From NCBI GenBank assembly GCA_964644705.1, contig CAZXYF010000192.1:1-5999 (forward strand): a DNA stretch of 5,999 bases. Direction: 5' to 3'. Of the stretch, positions 1 to 5,489 are shown in pieces (position 1 is the stretch's first letter; each line of letters begins with the position of its first letter). The stretch comes from CAZXYF01 sp964644705 (GTDB lineage Bacteria > Planctomycetota > Brocadiia > SM23-32). Made by a program: the position numbers and the translations under genes. The notes beneath the pieces were generated by a model. It saw nothing but the letters and a program-made list of their open reading frames with translations. It was not told the DNA's origin and ran no database searches.

Positions 1-696
1 GTCCTTGCGGATGCGATATATCCAGTGAACCCCGGTTTTACCTGCCCCCGCCGATATCCAACTGTCTTTACTGGGCGAGATATTCCCGTGCAAGCTGATT
101 TCATCTTTCGCTCTTTCAAGCAACTCCTCAAAGAACTCGTACCGGAGTTTCTGGCGCTCGGCCCATTCCTCGCGGATGAGCCCGGCTTGTTCGGTCGCTT
201 CACTTGGTTCCACGATCACTGTAAGTAGAGGAGCAGTCGGAGAACGCCCAATACGGACCGCCTCTAACCTCACAAGCCAGAAATCCGCTCCTGGTCTTTC
301 ATTAAGCCAGGACACGGCTTCGACATGCTCGGCACGAGGCCGACCCACAATCCAGATAGCACCGCCCGCTTCCGTGCCGGTTAAGTAGGTGAGCAACTTA
401 CCGAGGTGGTCGTGGTCGCTCCTGCCGAACTGATTTTCGATCACCACCCGCGATCCCGATTCGGCCTCTGCCGCAATGTCCGCGCTGAAGTCGCCAACAC
501 GCATTTCACACTCAGCATCGGAAAGCTTAATACCCAACGCCTCATTCAAACGTTCAATATTATCTCTCAACCAGCCCGAACACTCAGGCTCGCTCGACCA
601 CAACTCATTCAGCCCGACACGTTCGATCTTGGCAATCGTGTCCGACCTCGTTTTTTGCTCTGGCGTTTCCTTATCATCGATTGTCAAATCCGCCAT
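1..696 (-). CDS. DUF4268-type protein with PD-(D/E)xK-like N-terminal domain (partial, C-terminus beyond window)
   Basis: The minus strand is open from the start codon to base 1 (232 codons, no stop), so the C-terminus lies outside the window. I see a helical N-terminus (GWLRDNIERLNEALG, about 41-55), then GDFSADI (68-74), VVIENQFG (84-91), DHDHLGKLLTY (94-104), a hydrophobic strand AIWIVGRPRAEH (113-124), WLNE (130-133) and RIGRSP (148-153). This order (GxFxAD, then VVIENQ, then DHxHLGxLLTY) is the pattern I recall for DUF4268-annotated proteins. It resembles a PD-(D/E)xK nuclease core with Asp73 and Glu87-x-Gln89, the usual Lys replaced by Gln. A nuclease or nucleic-acid-binding role is inference; no function is established here. 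Start: a GGGGAGG site (704-710) lies 7 nt before the Met at 696 and 4 nt before an adjacent Met at 699; I chose 696. Trp-rich residues near 212-226 suggest the second domain is beginning. Confidence 0.8.
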   Translation of the reverse strand, partial: MADLTIDDKETPEQKTRSDTIAKIERVGLNELWSSEPECSGWLRDNIERLNEALGIKLSDAECEMRVGDFSADIAAEAESGSRVVIENQFGRSDHDHLGKLLTYLTGTEAGGAIWIVGRPRAEHVEAVSWLNERPGADFWLVRLEAVRIGRSPTAPLLTVIVEPSEATEQAGLIREEWAERQKLRYEFFEELLERAKDEISLHGNISPSKDSWISAGAGKTGVHWIYRIRKD

Positions 697-703
697 CATG
701 CGA

Positions 704-710
704 CCTCCCC
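704..710 (-). promoter_or_regulatory. Shine-Dalgarno site of the DUF4268-type gene
   Basis: The minus strand reads GGGGAGG, 7 nt from ATG 696 and 4 nt from the in-frame ATG at 699. The spacing favours 696, which matches the 7-nt spacing of the ATPase gene, but both starts are possible and differ by one Met. Confidence 0.6.
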
Positions 711-835
711 TTCAATCTCTTTAAATACATAGAATGCTGATCAAACCGAAACACTGAGATAGATTATTGGCTATTATTCAAGTTTGCAACACCAACACAT
801 CGCCTTTGCATCGACGCACGCACAATTAGTATATT

Positions 836-845
836 NNNNNNNNNN
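836..845. other. Run of ten Ns (scaffold gap)
   Basis: Exactly ten undetermined bases, a typical assembler spacer joining two contigs. The real distance between the phosphatase and the DUF4268 gene may be larger or smaller, and genes could be missing here. Confidence 0.95.
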
Positions 846-896
846 CCTGGACATGAGGATACGGTACAGGTTGTTTCCTCTCACTTGCTTTTGTCA

Positions 897-1397
897 TTAC
901 AGGCCATCCTTTACTTTGTTTGCAGGCCAATCTATCCAGTTTTTCTGTGCGGGACCGGACGCTCCCGCCCCCGCCTCATTCACGACGGTCTCGTCCCTTT
1001 CCGGTGCCAGACCTGCCTGTTGAAGGAGGCACACAGCCGCCGTTCCCGTGCGGCCAATCCCCGCGGCACAATGCACCAGTAGGGTTCGTCCGCCCAGGAG
1101 TTCCCGTGCGACTTCATCGATAAATTCCACGAACGCCTCACGATCATCGGGTGCGTTGAAATCCCTGATGGGATACGCCATCCGAGGACAGGGAAGATCA
1201 TCGGTCTGTATGGCCCCGCGGTAATCGGGCGACTTATGCTCAATTTCCTCCGCTGGTGTCAGGCAGACAATGAGGTCGAGATCCACCCGCTCCGCCTCAC
1301 TGACGAACTTCTCCCACGGCTCACACCGCCCGGGCATGCTGTGGAGAAGCAACTGTCCGGCTATGTTCTCGTCCGTTACGTTCACTTTTCGAAACAT
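897..1397 (-). CDS. Dual-specificity/tyrosine-type protein phosphatase
   Basis: A 166-residue single-domain, cysteine-dependent phosphatase, expected to be cytoplasmic since no signal peptide or membrane segment is visible. The catalytic P-loop is VHCAAGIGRTG, with nucleophile Cys110 and phosphate-binding Arg116. Asp79 in YPIRDFNAPDD is the likely general acid. An N-terminal LLLHSMPGR segment (16-24) and a C-terminal EAGAGASGPAQ segment (141-151) match the arrangement I know from small bacterial DSP/KAP-like phosphatases, whose tail usually reads like AGSGPETPEQ. It should hydrolyse a phosphate monoester, most likely phosphotyrosine or phosphoserine/threonine on a protein, though small-molecule or RNA substrates occur in the superfamily. 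Start: I chose the Met at 1397 because AAGGAG (1409-1414) precedes it by 11 nt, a little long. The upstream in-frame ATG at 1427 would add ten residues, has no ribosome binding site and would place that site inside the gene. The ATPase gene lies upstream across the 1441-1560 repeat, so co-transcription is uncertain. Confidence 0.9.
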   Translation of the reverse strand: MFRKVNVTDENIAGQLLLHSMPGRCEPWEKFVSEAERVDLDLIVCLTPAEEIEHKSPDYRGAIQTDDLPCPRMAYPIRDFNAPDDREAFVEFIDEVARELLGGRTLLVHCAAGIGRTGTAAVCLLQQAGLAPERDETVVNEAGAGASGPAQKNWIDWPANKVKDGL

Positions 1398-1435
1398 CTT
1401 CTGTCTGTCTCCTTTTCGCGTGTTCATGATTAGAG

Positions 1436-1441
1436 TTTATA
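1436..1441 (-). promoter_or_regulatory. Possible -10 element for the phosphatase gene
   Basis: The minus strand reads TATAAA about 38 nt upstream of the chosen phosphatase start, which would leave a 5' leader of about 30 nt containing the AAGGAG site. No -35 box is present at the expected distance because that position falls in the GC hairpin at 1448-1464. Weak evidence. Confidence 0.2.
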
Positions 1442-1447
1442 AGAATC

Positions 1448-1464
1448 GCCCCGCTTCGCGGGGC
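1448..1464. repeat. Inverted repeat GCCCCGC/GCGGGGC
   Basis: Perfect 7-bp GC stem around a TTC loop. A six-A run follows on the plus strand (1468-1473), so on the minus strand the T-run comes before the stem. That is the wrong order for an intrinsic terminator of the minus-strand genes. Confidence 0.8.
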
Positions 1465-1495
1465 TCTAAAAAAGAGATGAGGGATTATTCTTAAA

Positions 1496-1530
1496 CCCGT
1501 GGCTCCGTCGCTTAGCTCCATCGCCACGGG
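1496..1530. repeat. Inverted repeat CCCGTGGC/GCCACGGG
   Basis: Perfect 8-bp stem with a 19-nt loop that contains most of the two near-identical decamers described for the compound repeat. The stem shares the heptamer CCACGGG with the palindrome at 5933-5955. Confidence 0.8.
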
Positions 1531-1544
1531 CTATGGTTTGAGAC

Positions 1545-1557
1545 GCCCCTCCGGGGC
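1545..1557. repeat. Inverted repeat GCCCC/GGGGC
   Basis: Perfect 5-bp stem around TCC, beginning 15 nt past the ATPase stop codon on the minus strand. It is the first structure an extending transcript would form after the operon. Confidence 0.7.
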
Positions 1558-1571
1558 TAACGACGCTGAGC

Positions 1572-4292
1572 TTATTTTTCAAGTTGCAAGGTTTTGGCAT
1601 CCAGACCGGCATACATGGATTCGTGGCAGGTCAGGATGAACATCTGCGCCGAATCAGCGGTTTCCTCGATGATCCCAAGGGCTTCATCCATCCGCGCCGG
1701 ATCCGTGTTCACCAGCGGATCGTCCAGCACCACGGTCGTGCGTTCTTCCTCGGCCAGTATCTCGGCGATCGCCAGGCGCACCAGAAAGGCCAGCTGTTCC
1801 TGCGTGCCAAACGAAAGTTCAGCGGAATCGGCCTCGGTTTCCCATCCGCTCACCGTCACCGTCGATGGCGACATCTGTCTGTCCAGGTTGACCTTCTCGT
1901 ATTTCGGCCCCACCAGACGCCGGAAGCGGGGTTCCACATTTCGCCGGACCGGCTGAACCAGCGCGTCCAGGGTCTCCTGCTGGAAATGATCCTTCAAATG
2001 TTTGAGCAGTTTGATCGCATCGGCTTCACTCTTGAGACGATTCAGGCTGTCCTGGAGTGTCGCCTCCTCCTCTTTCAGCTCGTTCTTACTCTCATACAGC
2101 CCCTCTCCCGACAATACGCGCAACCGTTCTTCTCTGGCGCTCAGTTTCTGGGTGCTCTGCCGTTCTTTCTCCCGCAGGCTCTTGACCTTCCGTTCGGCGC
2201 GATCGTATGCTTTTTCCGGCCGCTCTTCTTTCTCCTTCACCTCCTCCTCCAGCATACCCAGATATTCCTGCGCTTCTTTGTAGGCTTTGAGCCGCTTTTT
2301 CCGTTTCTCCGTTCGCTCTTCCTCCGTCAATCCGTCGTCGCGGAGGTCGGCAAGCTCCGATTCGATGTAATCCACCGAGGTTTCTAATTTTGCCACTCTT
2401 TCACGAGTCTCCTGTAGAGTTTCCTTCTTGGTCTCGGCGCTGTCCTGGAGTTTCTTCAGCACTGACTCCGTCCGTTCAATCTTCTCGTCGAGAGCCTCCT
2501 GTTCGTTCTCCAGTTGGCTCGCTTCCTCCTCCAGCATCTCCTGCTGTCCCGAAACATCGAGATTCTCCAGTTGTTCCGCCAGGCCCTCACCGAGCGGATT
2601 GGATTTTTCCCGCGCCGAAGTGAGCCGGGTGTTGAGTTTGTTGATTTGCTTCTGCAACGCGTCCATGCCGTCCGGTATGAGCTCGTCGATCCGGTCTTCC
2701 AGCTTCTCGATCTTCGACTCGAGGTTTCGTCGCCGCCGATTCTTCTCGATAGCCTCATCCAGAGTATCCGCCTGAAACGCGCCGAGTTCCGTCCGATATT
2801 CCTCTTCCAGCTCAGCCACATCCTCCTGCACATCCGCCGCTTCTTCGCTCCCGCTCCGCGCCTCCAGCCGCCCGATCCCCTCGAACTCCAGCGCGATCGT
2901 GCGGGGAGACGTCCAGTGGGTTTCTTCACCCGCTTCCAGCGAGAACTCCGTGGTTTCATCCCCTTCCGCGGTGCCGCCGACCGCTGTTTCCGCCCGGAAG
3001 GACACGTCCAGCGAAAGAGCCTCAAGAGTTGCCCGTTTCTGTTCCAGCGTGCCCGACAGCTTTCGCAGTTCTTCCAGCTCCTGGTCATTCGGGGCCTGGA
3101 GTTCCTCCAGATTGGACTTCATATCCTCCACTTCATGGATGTTGTCCTTCGTTTTTTCATGCTTCTGCCGGGCACTGTCCAGATCGCGTTCGAGCCGGAC
3201 GATATCTTCATGCGTGCGGAGATTGCGCAGCTTATCGTCCAGTTCTTCTTGTCGCTCCCTGAACTCATTCAGTTTCTGCTGTTCCGCTTTGACCTTCTCC
3301 AGGTTCGTGTCGATTTCGTCGTCCAGCGCCTCAGTTTCCCTCTGTTTTTTCTCCAGCTGTCCGAGCTTTTTCTTCTTTGCTTCCGTCAGCTCGTCGATCC
3401 TGGTTACACGTTCGTCCAGCTTCTCGTAAGCATTTTCAGCGTCATTCTTTTTGGACCGCGCTCTGATGCGTTTCTCACGATGTTCGCGTGCTGCATCAAG
3501 GTCCTGCTGTTTTTCCTTGAGGTCCTCTTCAGCCCGCCCCAGTTCGTCCCTCAGCTTATCCAATCGGGTCTTGAGCTGCTGGACTTCGTGGGCGAGTTCT
3601 CTTTTACTCGTGATATTCTTTTCCACATCTTCCAGCTGCTCCCGAGTCGCATCCAGTTGAGCCTGCGTCTTCGCCACTTCGCTGTTCTTCTTGTAGTCTC
3701 CTTTCACGCGGGTGAAGATTTCGCTGTAACGTCGGTCAATCTCGGCAAAGGATTCGTGCGTGGAAGCGGTCACCGTGACCGCTCCGAGGACGTCCTGGAG
3801 TTGCCCCCGCGAGGTCGCATTGAGGTCATCGGGGAGTTGGAACTCGCCCTGCGTCGTCCATAGAAGCTGGGCCAGCCCCCGATGTTCCGGTTTGCTGGCA
3901 CCGTGTTCGTAGAGCTCCGTATCGAACAGCTTGCATACCTCCTGGTCGGCCCTGTCCCCCTCATGCACCTCCGTCCATTCGCCGTCCATGTATCTCCGCA
4001 AAATGCTGCGGGCAGATGACAGAAATCTTTTTTCAATCCGATACTGGTTCTCACCTTTCTGGAACTCGACCGTCACGCGAGGCGAGAGGGACGTCCCCCA
4101 GGGTTGTGTTTTGCTCAGCTCGCTCGCGCTCGAAGTATGCTTATCGAACAGTCCGCGCGTCATCGCTTCGATCAGCGTGCTTTTCCCCGCCTCATTCGGC
4201 CCGGCGATGAGGTTCACGGCGGGGCTGAATTCAAACTCCGCCGATTCGCGAAAACACTTCCAGTTTTCGACCTTTAGGCTGTGTATGATCAT
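1572..4292 (-). CDS. SbcC/Rad50-like coiled-coil ATPase, hookless type
   Basis: A 906-residue ABC-type ATPase expected to hold and remodel DNA ends with the nuclease encoded just upstream. Head, N-lobe: Walker A GPNEAGKST (31-39) and a Q-loop-like WTTQGEFQ (Gln148). Coiled coil: about 205-425 and 485-775, rich in Glu, Lys, Arg and Leu. Between the coils is a beta-rich, low-charge segment at about 427-480 (LDVSFRAETA, TIALEFEGIGRLEA) followed by a short TLDEAIEKNRRR segment. Head, C-lobe: signature-like LSFGTQEQL (826-834), Walker B TTVVLDD (Asp857, Asp858), D-loop VNTD and H-switch LTCHE (His890). The only cysteines are Cys13, Cys120 and Cys889, so there is no CxxC zinc hook. It is slightly shorter than typical SbcC (about 1,000 residues). 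Start: ATG with AGGTGA 7 nt upstream. YhaN-like and other SMC-like ATPases share this architecture; the nuclease partner makes an SbcC-type role likely. Confidence 0.93.
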   Translation of the reverse strand: MIIHSLKVENWKCFRESAEFEFSPAVNLIAGPNEAGKSTLIEAMTRGLFDKHTSSASELSKTQPWGTSLSPRVTVEFQKGENQYRIEKRFLSSARSILRRYMDGEWTEVHEGDRADQEVCKLFDTELYEHGASKPEHRGLAQLLWTTQGEFQLPDDLNATSRGQLQDVLGAVTVTASTHESFAEIDRRYSEIFTRVKGDYKKNSEVAKTQAQLDATREQLEDVEKNITSKRELAHEVQQLKTRLDKLRDELGRAEEDLKEKQQDLDAAREHREKRIRARSKKNDAENAYEKLDERVTRIDELTEAKKKKLGQLEKKQRETEALDDEIDTNLEKVKAEQQKLNEFRERQEELDDKLRNLRTHEDIVRLERDLDSARQKHEKTKDNIHEVEDMKSNLEELQAPNDQELEELRKLSGTLEQKRATLEALSLDVSFRAETAVGGTAEGDETTEFSLEAGEETHWTSPRTIALEFEGIGRLEARSGSEEAADVQEDVAELEEEYRTELGAFQADTLDEAIEKNRRRRNLESKIEKLEDRIDELIPDGMDALQKQINKLNTRLTSAREKSNPLGEGLAEQLENLDVSGQQEMLEEEASQLENEQEALDEKIERTESVLKKLQDSAETKKETLQETRERVAKLETSVDYIESELADLRDDGLTEEERTEKRKKRLKAYKEAQEYLGMLEEEVKEKEERPEKAYDRAERKVKSLREKERQSTQKLSAREERLRVLSGEGLYESKNELKEEEATLQDSLNRLKSEADAIKLLKHLKDHFQQETLDALVQPVRRNVEPRFRRLVGPKYEKVNLDRQMSPSTVTVSGWETEADSAELSFGTQEQLAFLVRLAIAEILAEEERTTVVLDDPLVNTDPARMDEALGIIEETADSAQMFILTCHESMYAGLDAKTLQLEK

Positions 4293-4299
4293 ATTGCTG

Positions 4300-4305
4300 T
4301 CACCT
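4300..4305 (-). promoter_or_regulatory. Ribosome binding site overlapping upstream stop codon
   Basis: The minus strand reads AGGTGA 7 nt before the ATPase ATG. Its first two bases are the last two of the nuclease TAG stop (4304-4306). A ribosome finishing the nuclease would sit on the next start region, so translational coupling is likely and would help balance the two subunits. Confidence 0.7.
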
Positions 4306-5479
4306 ATTCTCCGGTTTGAATGATATCGCAGAGGATTTTGAGCGCCTGATCGGTCGTCTGCTCGTCGGTCACCAGGTCGTCGGGCAATTCATCCATAACG
4401 TCCTCCATATTTTCCTCGTCATCTGAATCATCCGCCGGACTTCCATCCCGCAGTTGCAGCAGAGCATCCCCAACCCGCTGGAGCACGCCGGGCGGAAAAA
4501 GATCCTCAATCTCATCGCGTTCCAGCATAAGCCGCAGCTCATCGTCGTGGAGCTCGGCGTAGAACAGCCTCTCATCGGCAGTCCCTTTCAGTTCGCTCAC
4601 TTCCGACAGCACTTCTTGATCCACCATTCCCCGAACGGTCAGACGCAGCAGCGTCTGCTCCGGATGTTCAATGTTTCGGATATCCTCGCGGATCTCATCG
4701 ACCGATCGGGAGGACATCTCATACTCCCATGACATCCACTCGCACTGAGCCACGTCCACGGGAGTAATATCGGGAACCGCGCCCGGCTCCTCAACCTCCA
4801 CGACGAAGATGCCGCCGGTATCACTTTCCCCGAAATTCGTCTGTTCGGGGGTGCCGCTGTAGGCTGTGCGGTCGTCATGTTCGTAGGCGCCGTGCCAGTC
4901 ACCGAGTGCCAGGTAATCCAGACCGGCGCTCTCGGTCACGTCGGGCGATATGGGGAAATTGGGATCATGTCCGTGAATGTCGAGCGAACCGTGGGCCATC
5001 CCGATCCGCACGACGTCCTCCCTGTCGATGTCCTCGTCAATAATCCATTTCGTCGGATCCTCCCGGCTCTGTTTCTGGGCAATCGGGCACGGAAAGAGAA
5101 CGGCGCCGTGATCCTCAAGATGGCAGGGTGAGCATTCATCCAAAACCGTCACGTGACCGGGCACTCCCGTCTGCCAGTCCTTTTGGTTGTACACCGAGTC
5201 CGCCGTCGCGGGATCGTGATTGCCCGGAATGATATAGACGGGGATGGGCGAGGAATCTTCCAGAATTTTCGTCGTCGTTCTAACTGTGTCCCCCCTCACC
5301 CCGTTGTCCTCGAAGAGATCGCCGGAGATCAGTATGAAATCAACGGCGTGTTCATGGGCGGCCTCCACAATGGCGCACACCGTATCGAATCGCGCGTTGC
5401 GGACCTTTTCGGCGGCATCTCCGCGTCCGGTTGCCCTCATTCCAAGCTGCCAGTCAGATGTATGAATAAAACGAACCAT
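4304..5479 (-). CDS. SbcD/Mre11-like DNA repair metallophosphoesterase
   Basis: A 391-residue calcineurin-like phosphoesterase, first gene of the operon, expected to cut DNA ends together with the ATPase. Motifs in order: HTSDWQLG (Asp9, Gln11), SGDLFED (Asp54), PGNHD (Asn87, His88), MAHGS (His163), ALGDWHG (Asp194, His196) and YSGTPEQ (207-213), the last typical of Mre11/SbcD proteins. Relative to Mre11, His of motif I is replaced by Gln11 and the first His of GHxH by Asp194; from memory this DWQ/GDWH pairing occurs in a recognised bacterial subfamily. Residues 240-340 form a cap-like C-terminal region, followed by a very acidic linker (about 350-368) and a short hydrophobic end segment. The whole protein is strongly acidic. 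Start: ATG at 5479 with GGGAGG (5484-5489) 4 nt upstream. A TTG ten codons further up is in frame but would read through the ribosome binding site. Confidence 0.93.
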   Translation of the reverse strand: MVRFIHTSDWQLGMRATGRGDAAEKVRNARFDTVCAIVEAAHEHAVDFILISGDLFEDNGVRGDTVRTTTKILEDSSPIPVYIIPGNHDPATADSVYNQKDWQTGVPGHVTVLDECSPCHLEDHGAVLFPCPIAQKQSREDPTKWIIDEDIDREDVVRIGMAHGSLDIHGHDPNFPISPDVTESAGLDYLALGDWHGAYEHDDRTAYSGTPEQTNFGESDTGGIFVVEVEEPGAVPDITPVDVAQCEWMSWEYEMSSRSVDEIREDIRNIEHPEQTLLRLTVRGMVDQEVLSEVSELKGTADERLFYAELHDDELRLMLERDEIEDLFPPGVLQRVGDALLQLRDGSPADDSDDEENMEDVMDELPDDLVTDEQTTDQALKILCDIIQTGE

Positions 5480-5483
5480 TCGT

Positions 5484-5489
5484 CCTCCC
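5484..5489 (-). promoter_or_regulatory. Shine-Dalgarno site of the nuclease gene
   Basis: The minus strand reads GGGAGG 4 nt before ATG 5479. It decides the start in favour of this ATG over the upstream in-frame TTG at 5509. Confidence 0.65.

Larger units (their letters stand above)
697..896. other. Intergenic stretch with assembly gap
   Basis: About 200 bases between the phosphatase stop and the DUF4268 start. It is more AT-rich than the coding DNA around it (especially 715-785) and should contain the promoter of the DUF4268 gene, but I could not find a -35/-10 pair with normal spacing. No terminator hairpin followed by a T-run is visible after the phosphatase stop. The ten Ns at 836-845 interrupt it, so its true length and content are unknown. 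Confidence 0.6.
1441..1560. repeat. Compound palindromic repeat (three hairpins) between ATPase and phosphatase genes
   Basis: This stretch fills the gap between the two genes and is built of three perfect inverted repeats: 1448-1464 (7-bp stem, 3-nt loop), 1496-1530 (8-bp stem, 19-nt loop) and 1545-1557 (5-bp stem, 3-nt loop). The loop of the middle one carries an imperfect direct repeat, GCTCCGTCGC (1502-1511) and GCTCCATCGC (1515-1524), 9 of 10 identical. This looks like a dispersed REP/BIME-type intergenic element, possibly two different units side by side. I recall similar sequences from Planctomycetes and Verrucomicrobia genomes but cannot verify it. On RNA it would form hairpins just after the ATPase stop codon and could protect or attenuate the upstream message. 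No T-run follows any stem on the minus strand, so it is not a classic intrinsic terminator. Confidence 0.75.

Noticed and set aside
1398..1427. Ten-codon N-terminal extension of the phosphatase
   Set aside because: No Shine-Dalgarno before ATG 1427, while AAGGAG inside the extension serves the Met at 1397.
1448..1473. Intrinsic terminator at the GC hairpin
   Set aside because: The A-run is downstream on the plus strand, so the T-run on the minus strand precedes the stem. No gene on the plus strand ends here.
1321..1527. 68-codon minus-strand frame spanning the hairpin repeat
   Set aside because: It is a translation of the palindromic repeat running out of frame into the phosphatase start; no ribosome binding site and no protein-like features.
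1584..2387. 267-codon plus-strand open frame antisense to the ATPase C-lobe
   Set aside because: Same shadow effect of high-GC codon use; no domain, and it opposes the signature, Walker B and H-switch region.
2514..3863. 449-codon plus-strand open frame antisense to the ATPase
   Set aside because: It mirrors the coiled-coil coding region: reversed Glu/Lys/Leu codons give Phe/Leu/Gln-rich sequence with no recognisable domain. The minus-strand frame has all the ATPase motifs.
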